From NCBI GenBank assembly GCA_003342815.1, contig PTEX01000048.1, positions 3,784,568 to 3,848,567 on the forward strand: a stretch of 64,000 bases of DNA. Direction: 5' to 3'. Both the position numbers and the translations under genes were made by a program. This DNA comes from Eudromia elegans. Taxonomy: Eukaryota > Chordata > Aves > Tinamiformes > Tinamidae. Below the pieces are notes generated by a model, which was given only the letters and a program-made list of their open reading frames with translations, ran no database searches and had not been told where the DNA came from. Numbering within the stretch: the stretch's first letter is position 1; every line of letters begins with the position of its first letter. Shown here in pieces: positions 1-11,411 of this stretch.

Positions 1-3000
1 CCGTGCCCCATCCAGGTGATCAAAAGTATATCCCTGCAGCTGAAGTGGTTCTCCCTGTACTTCTGTAATAACAGATAAACATAATGGGTGTTTGCATTTA
101 AATCAGTAATATGACATCTGACTAATGCCTAAACCGAAGAAAAAAAAGTTCTATTAGCATTAATTATAAAAATATGAAGTCGTTGTTTGAAGTGATTTTG
201 CTGTGATTTTTTCTTAAAAGATGTGTTTCTCAAAGAGTGGTTATTCATGGTTCTGAAAATTAGATCCCTTTTAGTGTCATACAAGCACTCAGCTCACTGA
301 TTCCTTTTTGAAAAGACAAGTCTTAATTGATTTAAGTTTTAAGAGTCATCTTGTTAGAACTTTGGAATCAGGAGCTAGATGATTCTGTACGCTTGGGGAA
401 AGCTCTTTTCCAAGTGAGCTTTCCCCAAGCACAGCAGCATTCCTTATCTGATCCGACTGAAACCCTGTATTACTGACCTGCTGTTGGGGTTCTTCCGTCT
501 TGCCAAGCACGGGATACGCAACCTGAAAATAACCCTCAGGCCATCGGGGGTGCTGCATTGTGCCAGGGGATTTCAGGCTGGCCTTTGGCTGAGGACATGA
601 GCGGCTGTATGAATGTAGCTCCAGTGAGCCCTCAACTTGTACACACACACACAGAGGCACCCTTTATTTATACTGGCACTTTGTGCATGCGAGTGGATGT
701 GCAGCCTAACCCTGCGTGTATCAAATAAGGAGAGTTACGGCTATTTCTCTCACCCATTTCATGGATGAGGGAATTTAAGTAGTTACTATGGATGGATAAC
801 TTTAGTTAGTGGTAAATGAATTCATTTCAGTTCCTTCTGCAAAATATAAACATTTTACCTCAAAACATCCACATGCAACTTTTTTTTCTCCAGACATCAG
901 TGTGCATTTAAGATCTTTGCATTCCCTTGTTTCCCTTCAACACAGGAAATCCTGTTTAGCTCTGTTTCACCCAAAAGCAAACCCAGGTGTGGATTAACAA
1001 TCTGGACAGACCCTAGCTTAAATCCATCCTCATGAAATGCTCTTTGAGTAACTAACCAGTCATACTATCAAAAGCATCAGAACTTTATTTTTCCATGTTT
1101 TGGCATGTCTTCTGGGGAAGTAGAGCAGCTTTCAAATACTCTGGACCCCTCTTCAGACGAGGTGGTTTTTCTCATGTGAGCCGTGCTCTTGCTTTAAGTA
1201 CATGTAGCCGGCTGCATGCAGGGCAGTAACTACTGTGAAAGCTGCTTCCCACGTGCCCACCTGCAGCACCTGCAGCTGAGCCAGGGCATTTCCAGGGCCA
1301 CAGGGAGAACTACAGCAGCTCTTGCAATGGAAAGGCAACAACTTCTTATGCCTTCACTGCAGATGCTTGCAAAGCATTTAAAAATAAAGCCTTAACTTCT
1401 CTCTCCCTTTTCTTGGTTTTGTCAACTTGCTCGGCTGCTACATGGAGCTTGTGGAGCTGCAGTAAGTGCCACCTGTGGTTTCTTTAATTGTACCGATGCA
1501 GTGGCTGCCAGCCCTGCAATCTAGGATGGTATCAATGGGACGTTATCTGTCTTGCCAGAGAAATGAAGACGTTCAGGATCTTAAGGCAGATTTTAAACTA
1601 AGTGATTAATTGCTATAAAAAAAGAGCCCATTTGCTATCCGTGAGCCAGGGGCTTCCTCACCCACCTCAGTAAGAGTATTCAGCAAGAAGGATTAAACTT
1701 CTCTGTACACCAGAAAACCAGATTTGTTCTAATAAATCACTGTAACTGATCGTTAATCTAGTACAAGAGATTTGTGTCTACATTTTTGCCACAAAGATGT
1801 GTTCTTGTCACTATTCAATTAATGAAAGTAAATGTTCTGAATCCATATTAGAGCAGAGTTCTTGTTCAGAAACGTGAAAGGAATATGTCATCCGTAATGA
1901 CTGATGGATCCTTAAATGTTGGTTTGGCAAGTCATCCTACTGTAGGTAGCTGCGGAAATATTTCATGTATGTTGTTGTAGATTTGAAACCATTAATCCTG
2001 TTCTCATTCAAGTGTCTGCATTTCTGACACAGATGTGACATATCTGTATATATTATAAATCAATACTATTTTTAACCATATATTTTGTACAAATATTCAC
2101 ATTAGCTCTGTACTTCAGTGAAAATCTATTATGGTATTAAACATTTTGGTGGAATTAGCAAGCCCCTTGCCTGTGCTTTATTTTCATCTTATTATGATGG
2201 CATTTTTATACTCCCCAGGTATTTCTTGCAGCTAAGTACTGCTGTTGCCAGCCACAAGGGCACCTCAAATCCATACGCACCTACTCTTCTCCCCCTAGTG
2301 ACGAGTTGCAGCCACTGCAAAGCTCGCGGGTCACTAACTGCTCACAGCGCGTGATCCGAGTGACGAAAGGCTCAAGTTCACATAAACATAAAACATATTT
2401 TTAACTGCTTGTGAGGCAGCAAATTGCTATTGAAAGGCACCTAACAATGAATTTTACAATACAGATGCAATTTCATAATTCTGTTTTTAACCTCTTTTGG
2501 TTTTTTTCTGAACTTCCTGATGATGGTTCCTGTCAGCAACCGGCTGATAAAGTTTCTGCTAGGGCTGTGGCCTCGTTCTTTACAAAAGCCACATCCCTTC
2601 AGTGAAGGTAACGCCCTTGTTTGTTCAAAACATTCACGCAGGCTGGCGGATGAGACAGGCAGGTCTTCCCCTGCCCCGAGCTCGAGCCTTCCTGCACGAG
2701 CCTGGCTGGCCGAGGGATCTCAGTAACTGTTATTCTATATAGAAAGGAAGGACGAGAGCCGGAATCTGTCACTGGATTGCAGCCTTTACACAGATCATAC
2801 GTAAGGATTTTCCACTTGTTCGCTAGTAATTTACTGTTTTGGAAATGTGAAGCCTACTGCAGGTTACCCCAAAAAAGAGAGAATGGAGTAGACAAGAACT
2901 AAGAATTCACAGTATCTTTGCCTTTTAACTGATGAGTAAGCAGTTCTGCATGGTCTTGATCCTACCCTTCCTTCAAAGCTGGTAGTCAGGTTTGTTTGCT

Positions 3001-3320
3001 CTACAAGGACACGCATTTGGCAGGAGTGGCTACAGAGCCATTAAGAATGCTCTATTTCTGTTAAGCTGGAAAGATGCTTGCAGATACTCAGGAATGCAAA
3101 GTGAATGTTGCTCTTTGGACTTACAGACAGTACACAGTACAGTTGGCCTCCCTTTTCCCATGTTTGTTTAATGTGGTCCCAGGCCAGGCAGCGACACCAC
3201 GCCCCTCTATTGCCTACGTCTAAACACAAGCAGCCCTAACAGCGACCGATGCAATAAAACTTACACCTAAAACACGGAAAAAATTCACATCACCTCGCCC
3301 TGCGCACGCGCCGCCCTCCC
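1..3320. other. Noncoding region upstream of ENPP5
   Basis: No exon with recognisable protein similarity was found; all open frames are short and lack family motifs. By synteny RCAN2 is expected further left, on the + strand, so part of this stretch could be its downstream flank or 3' UTR, but nothing here proves that. AT-rich tracts near 2030-2100 and AATAAA motifs at about 1384 and at 3253 are the only transcript-end-like signals. A 15-bp perfect hairpin lies at 391-430 and is listed separately. Confidence 0.5.
391..430. repeat. Perfect 15-bp inverted repeat with 10-base loop
   Basis: The arm at 391-405 (GCTTGGGGAAAGCTC) is the exact reverse complement of 416-430, with the loop at 406-415. 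Pairing stops at the bases just outside. It is too short for an ordinary animal pre-miRNA. It might be a remnant of a short inverted-repeat element or a structured RNA segment; its function is unknown. Confidence 0.85.
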
Positions 3321-3870
3321 GTGACCGTTACTCCGAGTGAGTGACAGCGCTGCTGGCCAATCAGAACGGGGAGGCTCCCCGCCTTCCTCCGATGACCGTT
3401 ACTCCGAGTGAGTGACAGCGCTGCTGGCCAATCAGAGAGGGGCAGCTCCCCGCCCTCCCTCGGTGACCGTTACTGCGAATTGAGTGCCAGGGCTTCTGGC
3501 CAATCAGAGCGGAGCAACTCCCCGCCTTTCCTCGGTGACCGTTACTTCAGGTTGAGTGACAGCACAGTTGGCCAATCACAGCGGGGCACCCTCCCCCCCC
3601 CTCCGGTGATATTAACTCCAAGTGAGTGACGGCACTGGTGGCCAATCACAGTGGAGTATCTCCCCGCCCTACCCCAGTGACCGCTGCTTCGAGTTGAGGC
3701 CAATCACAGCGGGGTGACTCCCGCCCCCTCGGTGACTCTAACTCCGGTTTGAGTGACAGCTCTTCTGGCCAATCACAGCGGAGTGTCTCCCCGTCCCCCT
3801 CCTAGTGACCGTTACTCTGGAATGAGCGACAGCGCCGCTGGCCACTCAGAGCGGCGCGGAGCACCGCAGG
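3321..3870 (+). repeat. CCAAT-box minisatellite, ~8 units of ~71 bp
   Basis: Units begin with GTGACCGTTACT-like sequence near 3321, 3392, 3463, 3535, 3606, 3677, 3732 and 3805. Each contains a TGAGTGACAGC-like part, then GGCCAATCA and a C-rich tail. Intact CCAAT boxes lie at 3357, 3428, 3500, 3572, 3642, 3700 and 3769; the eighth unit has CCACT at 3842. Spacing is 69-72 bp except for one 58-bp step where the sixth unit lost part of its middle. CCAAT is the NF-Y core site, and CCGTTA read on the other strand is TAACGG, a Myb-like site. The placement suggests that a promoter module was amplified in tandem. Confidence 0.9.
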
Positions 3871-3962
3871 GGAGGGGCGCCGCCCGGGGGCGGGCTCGGC
3901 GGCTCCGCCAGGTGCCGGTCGGGGCGGTGCCGCTGTCGCTCGTCCCCCGCCGTCGCTGAGAG
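3870..3962 (+). other. ENPP5: Probable noncoding exon 1 of ENPP5
   Basis: The first coding exon begins only 8 bases after a splice acceptor at 6094, so an upstream untranslated exon is required. The best donor in the CpG-rich region is at 3963 (GTAACG after GAGAG). The left boundary is a guess set by the end of the CCAAT array. Sequence gives no independent evidence for the transcription start. Confidence 0.45.
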
Positions 3963-6094
3963 GTAACGGAGGGACCTCGGGGCGGGGTGAGGGGGGAGAT
4001 GCGGGTTTCCTGCCGTGACCGCGGCGGGAGCGGCGCGGGGCGCTCTGCCCAGGCCAGGCCTTGAAAATAGAGAACCTGCTCTGTGGAAGAGCAGGCGCTT
4101 CGAAGGGTGGGTGCTGCGGCCGCTTTGGGTGGGCAGAGCTCAGCCGTGAGCGCCTCCTTTCGCTGCGGAGCGCTGGAATTCCCGGAGCGGGGAATTGTGA
4201 CTCGCCACGGGGTGAGTTAGGTGGAAGTGCAAGGGAGGAGACGCGGCTCGCTCTCCCCTTCCTCTTCGATATGTGAGAGGTTTAGGCAGGAATTTTGAGT
4301 AGGAAAACTTCCCGTGGAAAATACTGCCAAAACGTGTGCAGCCAAAATGGCAGCTGCATCACTGTAGTGGTATTTGGGTGCTGGTGGCTGTGCAACTTTT
4401 CGTATTAACTTGTTATGTATGTGGCCAGGATGTTAATATGGATTTACTGGTAATACAGGCCGTTTTCTGGCTAAATTTTAGTGGTGTTTAGTTCTAGAGG
4501 AGTCCTGAAAAATGGTCATATTAAAGGAGTGTGTGTTTAAGTATCAGTACTGACCATCTGCAGGTGTGGTTTTAACATTACCTGCTCCTAAGGCTAAGTT
4601 ATTTCTTTAACCAAGAAATGGGCTATAATAGTCTGAATTTTATAAAAGTTACAAATACAGAAGCTCTCCAGGGAAGAGGCTTAAAGAATATATGTTTTTG
4701 TTTGTAATTGGATTAACTGTGTTATGAATAAGGAAGTAAGTTTGGAAAGAGGGAGGGAAATAGGGGAGGGAATTAAACCCACGGTGAATCACGAAGATCA
4801 ATATAATTTTATATGAGACTACAGGTATTTCATGCTATTAGGTAAGGAGTGGCAGTGGTAGGGAAGAACAGTCAATATTCTCGAGTCAAGTGATCAGAGC
4901 TAATGCCGAAGAGAAGTTACGTCTAGGGTACGCAGTGCTGCAGGGTGCCTCGTGGTCACTAGCAGCCCATAGGTGGGATTTGAATTATATTTCATGTGTC
5001 TTGTTTACTTCCCGCTTGTCATGCTCGGCTGTGCCTTTGACTGGAAAGGATGGGGTTTTTTTCTTTGCTTGCAGGACATTTGTACCCCTGCAGGCCACGG
5101 ATGCACTTCTGATATTTTTAAACAGCCTCTTTCCAATCTGTTAACTAAGTAGTCACCTCTAGGAAGCTGATTGCATGCTAACTTGTATAACTTGCCTACA
5201 TTCTTGTTCCTGAAGTTATCTGTATGTAGCAGTGACATTTGGTAGTAAAATTCAAACGTAGCTGCTGAGTAACCTTGGAAAAGTATGGTCAGGTTCTCCT
5301 CTATTTCCACACAGGATGCTGACATACATACTATTTAGTTAAAACCCATAAAACCTTTTAATGAATCTAATGCTGTGTCTGAAATGCAAAGCTTACTTGA
5401 TAATTTCTCCATTACAGATTGCCCTGGGCATATGTAATAATTCCATGCAGGGTGTCAGGGTGAGAAACTAATGAATTTAGCTGGTCGCCCCCTCACTGGT
5501 GAGAACTGTGCAGCACAGAGTGCTCCAGTTCCAGCACATGCTTCCACTTCCCTTTTGCCAGACTGACCAAGCCTGGTGCTGGTACGTCTGTCAGACTGCT
5601 ATGGAAGGGAAGCAGTGCTCAAAAGACAACTGAGAGCTTTAAAATTCTGACGAGAATGGACTTTATCATTCTCAAGGTGAGAAGTGCCCCTTGTCTTAAG
5701 TGTTATCAACCAGAAACTTTCTCTTAGGACAATTTCTTAGTTTGATATAGGAAATACTCAAGAACTTATCAAACTGTGAGTTCCTGTGTATTTGGGAGGA
5801 AAGAAGGAAGAAAATGAGCACTCACCACCAGATGGGTGCTGGTTAAAGCAGTGACTGCAGACTGCATTGTTGACAAGCTGTTTCTTTCAGCAGATAGCAG
5901 AATGGCAGTTCCCTGTCTGTAAAGCAGGGATATTAATACATCTGTTAAGTACATAGAGTCGTTCTTATGTTTGGAGCACTTGGCATCAGTAAGGCAAGTT
6001 GCCTGAGTAAACAAGGGGTATTTAAGTTACTCATTTTTAAACTAAGCTATCGTTTTGACAGCCAGGTTAACACAAATCTTCTGTCTCTCCCCAG
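3963..6094 (+). other. ENPP5: Probable ENPP5 intron 1
   Basis: This AT-rich stretch lies between the putative donor at 3963 and the pyrimidine-rich acceptor ending CCAG at 6094. The acceptor is followed at once by another CAG, making a NAGNAG pair that would alter only three bases of 5' UTR. No gene or clear repeat is seen inside. Confidence 0.55.
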
Positions 6095-6102
6095 CAGCTA
6101 CA

Positions 6103-6967
6103 ATGTCGCCTCAGAAGAGAGGCAGAACGCCTTCCAGAATAGCTGCGAGCTGTTACTGGACAGCCTTGGCAGTTTGCTTACTGTTCCTTCCAACCACGTT
6201 CCCTCTCCAGCGAGACCGGCCCCGAGTGCTGTTAGTGTCTTTTGATGGATTCCGATGGGATTACATCTACAGAGTGTCAACTCCCAATTTTCGTTACGCC
6301 ATGAAGAATGGCGTTCATGTCAAACAGGTCATTAATGTGTTCATAACTAAAACGTACCCTAACCATTACACAATGGTGACAGGTCTGTATGCAGAAAGCC
6401 ACGGTATAGTTGCTAATGAGATGTATGATCCGACTCTGAATGCAACTTTCTCCATGAACAGAATGGAGATCTATAACTCCAAGTTCTGGGAAGAGGCCAT
6501 TCCAATATGGGTAACGAACCAGATACAAGGGCATAAAAGCGGAGCTGCCATGTGGCCTGGAACAGATGTGAAAATACATGGAGTCCTCCCTACGCATTAT
6601 ATGCCCTACAATGAATCAGTTTCGTTTGAAGATAGAGTTGCTAAGCTTATTGGCTGGTTTACATCAGAAGAACCTATAAACCTTGGTCTCCTGTACTGGG
6701 AAGAGCCTGATGAGATGGGCCATATTCTGGGCCCAGAAAACCCTCTTATGGAACCTATAATCAGTGATATTGACAAGAAGCTGGGGTATCTTATATCTGA
6801 ACTGAAGAAGGCGAAGCTCTGGGGAGTGATAAATGTCATAATCACAAGCGATCATGGAATGTCACAGTCCTCCTCTGAAAGACTCATTGAACTTGATCAG
6901 TATGTGGATAGAGAGCTTTATAAAGTGATTGACTATTCTCCTGCAGTAGCTATTTTGCCAAAAGAAG
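6103..6967 (+). CDS. ENPP5: ENPP5 coding exon 1 (genomic exon 2)
   Basis: This exon carries the signal peptide and most of the catalytic domain, codons 1-288 plus one base. The acceptor is CCAG at 6091-6094 and the donor is GTAGGA at 6968. The exon ends in phase 1 within Gly289, right after the AILPKE stretch. Reading past the donor gives a nonsense tail that ends at 7035. Confidence 0.95.
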
Positions 6968-9900
6968 GTAGGAACTATAGTACTATATTCTCTGAAGAAA
7001 ATGCTGCCAAACCATCTCCAGGCTTCATTCCCTAATTGATGTAATGGTAACTCCACTGATGCCAATAGGATATCAGTCTTAAATAGGAAGATTTTGTAGG
7101 ATCTCTTCCTTGTTCTTTTTGCTAGCACTCTGTAAAGCTTAAATTAACATCCAGGAATGGAAAGTGACCAGATCTGTGTGTTGTTGACTATTTAAAATAT
7201 CCTTTAGTCCTTATGAGAAATGAGAAAATCCAAGATCTTTATATAGAGGATGAACAGCATTCTAGATAGATAACCAATTGGATTTTGTGTACCTTGCCTT
7301 TCAGCAAGATGCCAAAGCCTTGGCTAAAGAATTAGATTTCAACTCACACTGTAAACTGAAACCAGATGGGACCTTCAGAATAGCAAAGCCTGTGCTGGTT
7401 ATTTTGTTACTTGGGAGCTGTTTCATAATTCTGATTTGTTTATATTTTCCACATTTCATGTCAGACAACCAATTATGTTCATGCTGTTTACTAGAAAATG
7501 TTAGTGCAAGAATGACCCAACAGCTTCATTTGCTGCTTCAGCACACTTGTGTGCGTGCAGCTAGATGTGGATTCCGTCAGTGGTGCTGTGAGAACTGAAT
7601 TTGGGAACACCGTAGGCATAACACCACGGTGGTGCTAGTGGTGGTGTGATTGTGCTGACTAGAATGTGCTTATTACCAAAGAAGGGAATTTTAAAAGTAA
7701 ACTTGAGGCTGAAGCATCTCTAGTGCAGTAAATGAGAAGTCTTAAAGCTGTGTAATCTGATTCTCCTCTCTGGTAAAATGCCAGAAAGAAATAGCTTCTC
7801 TGCAGCAATCGAGGAGAAAATAGGAAAAGGCTCTTTGACTCATGAGAGCATCTGTCGTGCGAGGAGAGGCTGAGAGAGCTGGGACTACCCTGCCTGAAGA
7901 AGGGGAGGCTCAGGGGGCTTTTATCAATGATTGTAAACATCTGGTGTGAGGATGTAAAGAATAGAGCCAGACTTTGCTCAGAATGAACTGAATGAACTGA
8001 AACACAGGAAACACAGTATGAATTTAAGAAAACTGTGTTTTTATTGGGAGGTCTGTTGAACCAGTACTGGAATGGGTGGCCCCGAGTTGTGGAGCCTCCA
8101 TCTTCAGAGACGCTCAGAATCCAACTGGACGTGAGCAGCCTGCCCTTGTTGACTTTGCTCTAAGCAGGTGGATTGAACTAGATGATCTTCAGAAGTCACT
8201 TCCAATTGTAACTATTCTGTAATTTTTAAATGGACTACAGAAATAGCTTGGATCTCAAATTTCTTAAGACATTCAGAAAAGTTTTGAACACTTTTAACAG
8301 ATTTTTGCTACTCTGGCTATATGTTTCTTACCTAGGAGATGGGTTAGAGCAGCCTAGCAAATGCCTTCTGTCTTACCAGTTATGTATTAAACATAGCTGG
8401 GAATCATCATAAAGTATTAGTAAAAGTATTATTGATCTAATATAAACTTTATGGTAATCACTAAATGTAACAGTTGTCATTTATGAGTCATTGTATAAAA
8501 ACCTAAATATTCTATGAAGCAAAGTAGACAGCTTGCAATTAAATACCTTAGTAGAGAAGTAACTTACTGTACTGCATTTAGAGGTTTTTCCTCCTTGTTA
8601 TCCCAAATAGGAAGCTGGCATGGGTAAATTAATTTTTTACTTATCTAGTATTTCTAAGACAAATTAGTTGAGAGGAGAAATATGGGAAATGAGTTTGGTT
8701 TCCTCCAGCATTTATACTGAACTGTGGAAACTGAAAGAGAACGCAGAGACTGTTTAAGGACACTCGAGTCCAAAAATAAAAATCTTGAGAGAAGTTCAAA
8801 CCCACATACATGCTGTAAATGGTAGATCAGTTTTTACCCCCAGTTTCCTTCAAGATGTGTCTGCGGTCAGACTAAGGATTTGTTCTAGCACCTGAAGGCA
8901 GGAGTTTTCTGGGACACAGAGTTGCAGACTACTGGCTCGTGGAGACGCCCACAGGAGGATGCAGAGATATGTGTGAAGGCAGAATGTGCTCAAAACAGTA
9001 GCACAGAATGCCAGGATGTGCTTAAATCCCCATACATCTGCTAAAAATACCATATGGGTCACAAAGAAACTGTACACTTCTTAACAGCCATGTTTCATTG
9101 TAGTGCTGAAGCAAGGCCACGCAGACCAGCTGTGAACTTAGCCCTCTGCCTTAGCTATGCATGTGTGTAGCACAGAGCATTTAAATAACTCGTGCAGCAG
9201 AGGTTTCCTGTCTGGTTGCAGTAAGAAATGTTGCTGGTCAGCACAGCTAACTGAGGGGAAGCTGCAATATGGCCCTAAAGCAGAAATAACCTCGTAAACT
9301 GCTTCAGAGCCATCTTGTTTTCAGGCTTTACATGGAGGAACTGCTTTTTTTGCATGGAATTGAATGCTTTTTAACTGCAGCTCTCGTGAAAAGCTTACAT
9401 TCTGACAACTATGCAATGAGGGATTTTTTTTTTTTTTTTTGTCTAAAATCAGGAAGAAACACACAGTGTTAGAGTCATAGTATGGTTGAGATTGGAAGTT
9501 TGGAAGGGATCTCTAGAGACCATCAAGTCCAAACCCCCTGCTCAAGCAGGACAGGTCTGATGCCAAGTGAATTCTGTGAATGTCCTTCTAGATTTCTCAC
9601 AGTAACTTCTGTAAGCATTGTTATTGTCTCATATAGCTAAATATAGCCTTCTAGGGAAATACATGTTATCCTTTTCTTTCTCCTGAAAATTTTATTTCAA
9701 TTACTGATGAGTTTGGTAAAAATGTTTACTAAAGCATATTTTAGAGGTATTTCTGTTTGTTTTTTCTTTTGAAGGAAAACTGGATGAAGTCTATGAAGCT
9801 CTGGTCAATGCTCATCCCAACATGACTGTTTATAAAAAGGAGCAGATTCCAAATAGATTACATTACAAGCACAACAGTAAAATTCAGCCAATTTTAGCAC

Positions 9901-11411
9901 TGGCTGATAAAGGATGGGAAATTGTACATAATAAGTCCGACCATTTTCTATGTAAGTATTCTGCATCCATAGTGTTCTGTTGTATCTTCCTTGTCAGGTA
10001 CCTTACATGATAGATTTTCTCCCAGCCTCAAAAACTGTTAAATGTTTAAACTTGGGAGAGAAAATTATAACACTAAGTAGGTAGAGTTTATTTTTATTGC
10101 ACCTATCTGTTGTGAGGAGAGGAGTAGACTTTATATTTCTGAAGTTAAATTTACTGATTTAAGATCATTCACATGTTTTGGTAATCATGTGCTTGAGGTC
10201 TTGTGGAAAGATCTAGCAAAATGATCAGCACTTCCTGAGTGATAAAAAACCTTAAACGTACTGAAGATAGGGTGAAAGTGTTTTTTTTTAGGCTGTACTC
10301 TGTGTTTTATGATTTCTCTTTCTTTGGGGGACAGAAATATTGGATGAAGGTTTGGTTGCAACATTGTTTTGCCCCATGGGATGAGATTTCATCATCACTC
10401 CAGATCACTTTGCTGCTGCTTATGAAGCTGAAGAGTGTTACCTGCAAGACAGCCAAGTTTTTCAGCTGTTGCCACTTGATCGGAGCAGCTGTTCTTGGCT
10501 GTGTGCTTCCATACTTGTTCTGAGTTTTCAGTGCCGCTGTAAGGAAGGGGCATTGGCCACGTAACAGTGAGATCTGTAAATCTGCTGATTGGTGCATGGT
10601 ACACAAAATCAGACAGGATGTCAGGGCCATCAGAACTAAAGGTTTGTCTGCTACAAAGCATCAAACAGACTCTATTTGGCCCCCCCTTTTTTTTTTTTCT
10701 AACAAATATGGTCCCATTGCAGAGTGAGTCTTTCCTAGAGCAGAATCAAGAAAGCTTGCACGTGAGATACCCTTGGCAATGCAGCTAGTGCCATGAGAAT
10801 GTAGGGGTTTTTTTTTCCCATCCTTTTAGAGCTCTCCGTTCTCTTTATAGTGTTTCCATTTTTCTGTTAGTTAGTATTTGCACCATTGATGAAAATGATT
10901 CTGTTCAACCTTTATAGCAATAATGAGGATGGCCATTGCTTTTCTGCGTATACTGATTCTGGAAGAAGGTTCAGTGCTTGTTCTGCAATCTCACATTATT
11001 GACTTTATCCTTCTCTTCTTTCCAGTGGGTAATCATGGATATGACAACACCTTACCAGAAATGCACCCAATCTTTCTGGCATTTGGGCCGGCCTTCAGAA
11101 CAAATGCCACCAAGGAAGTCATGAATGCTACAGACTTGTACCCTTTAATGTGCCACCTACTTGGTATTACCCCCCTGCCGAACAACGGGTCGTTCCATAA
11201 TGTGAAAGATATTCTTGCTGAGGTGGTTCCAAACAGGCCACATCATGAAGACAGTGAAACACAGTCCTATGCTTACTTCATAGGAGTATTTCTTGGCAGC
11301 ATTCTTGTTCTGTTTTTTCTTTTTGTTTTTGTTAAGCATTTAACCCGCAGTCAGATAAATACCATGCGAATGCAACATACTGAAATTGCCCAGCCACTAT
11401 TACAAGACTAA
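6103..11411 (+). CDS. ENPP5: ENPP5, ectonucleotide pyrophosphatase/phosphodiesterase family member 5
   Basis: Three coding exons (6103-6967, 9775-9951, 11026-11411) join to 475 codons; human ENPP5 has 477. The start at 6103 gives a signal peptide (hydrophobic residues ~20-35) and has A at -3; the open frame's earlier ATG at 6055 lies before the splice acceptor. The alkaline-phosphatase-like phosphodiesterase domain shows the two-metal set: Asp48 (SFDGF), nucleophile Thr84 (ITKTYPNHY), Asn105, Asp203 and His207 (PDEMGH), Asp250-His251 (SDHGM) and His351 (NHGYD). A C-terminal transmembrane segment is followed by a short tail with an AQPLL motif close to the human one. The family cleaves nucleotide phosphodiesters at the cell surface or in the lumen; published work links mammalian ENPP5 to NAD hydrolysis. 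The C-terminal tail and the ESVSFEDRVAK stretch identify ENPP5 rather than ENPP4. Confidence 0.96.
7838..8222 (+). mobile_element. CR1 LINE 3' fragment, sense strand, diverged
   Basis: The sequence contains GAGGAGAGGCTGAGAGAGCTG, a GAGGCTCAGGGGG stretch, a GGATTGAACTAGATGATCTTC stretch and an ATTCTGTAATT end, all typical of the CR1 3' region in birds. It is 5'-truncated and contains insertions (near 7900-8040), so it appears old. Confidence 0.8.
9424..9440 (+). repeat. Poly-T run, 17 bases
   Basis: Homopolymer within the ENPP5 intron, just left of a small antisense CR1 fragment. Confidence 0.9.
9472..9550 (-). mobile_element. CR1 3' end fragment, antisense
   Basis: The + strand reads like the reverse complement of the CR1 tail: GTCATAGTATGGTTGAGATT, then GGAAGGGATCTCTAGAGACC and AAGTCCAAACCCCCTGCTC. 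Only the last ~80 bases of the element are present. Confidence 0.8.
9775..9951 (+). CDS. ENPP5: ENPP5 coding exon 2 (genomic exon 3)
   Basis: 177 bases after TTTTGAAG and before GTAAGT at 9952, phase 1 at both ends. It encodes residues 289-347 plus the first base of Leu348, including TVYKKEQIPNRLHYKHNS and IQPILALADKGWEIV. This is the conserved phosphodiesterase stretch just before the last metal-binding histidine. Confidence 0.95.
9952..11025 (+). other. ENPP5: ENPP5 intron between coding exons 2 and 3
   Basis: Bounded by GTAAGT and CTTTCCAG. AT-rich, with a C7T13 tract near 10680-10699. No repeat family or coding exon recognised. Confidence 0.85.
11026..11411 (+). CDS. ENPP5: ENPP5 coding exon 3 and stop (genomic exon 4)
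   Basis: Starts after CTTTCCAG with TG completing Leu348, then GNHGYDN containing metal ligand His351. It goes on through the end of the catalytic domain to a transmembrane helix (YFIGVFLGSILVLFF) and a short tail ending AQPLLQD before TAA at 11409-11411. Open reading upstream of 11026 is intronic. Confidence 0.95.

Larger units (their letters stand above)
3290..4260 (+). promoter_or_regulatory. ENPP5: CpG-rich promoter region of ENPP5
   Basis: This stretch is GC- and CpG-rich against AT-rich flanks and lies about 2.1 kb before the first coding exon of ENPP5 on the same strand. It contains a CCAAT-box tandem array (3321-3870) and then a very GC-rich segment leading to a good splice donor at 3962/3963 (GAGAG, then GTAACG). 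I infer a TATA-less, CpG-island type promoter driving a noncoding first exon. The transcription start cannot be fixed from sequence alone, but the donor limits exon 1 to end near 3962. Confidence 0.7.
6968..9774 (+). other. ENPP5: ENPP5 intron between coding exons 1 and 2
   Basis: Bounded by GTAGGA and TTTTGAAG. It holds a sense CR1 fragment (7838-8222), a small antisense CR1 fragment (9472-9550), a 17-base T run at 9424-9440 and a 106-codon open frame at 7278-7598 of uncertain meaning. Confidence 0.85.

Noticed and set aside
1-82. Short open frames at the window start as a possible RCAN2 last exon
   Set aside because: Neither frame resembles the RCAN2 C-terminus as I know it, and there is no splice context to the left.
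3408-3959. Open frames across the CCAAT array (3408-3629, 3753-3959)
   Set aside because: They arise from repeat units that keep a frame open; the encoded peptides are low-complexity and the region is a promoter.
6055-6102. Earlier in-frame ATG for ENPP5 at 6055
   Set aside because: It lies in the intron, before the CCAG acceptor at 6091-6094, so it is not in the mature transcript; the ATG at 6103 gives a normal signal peptide.
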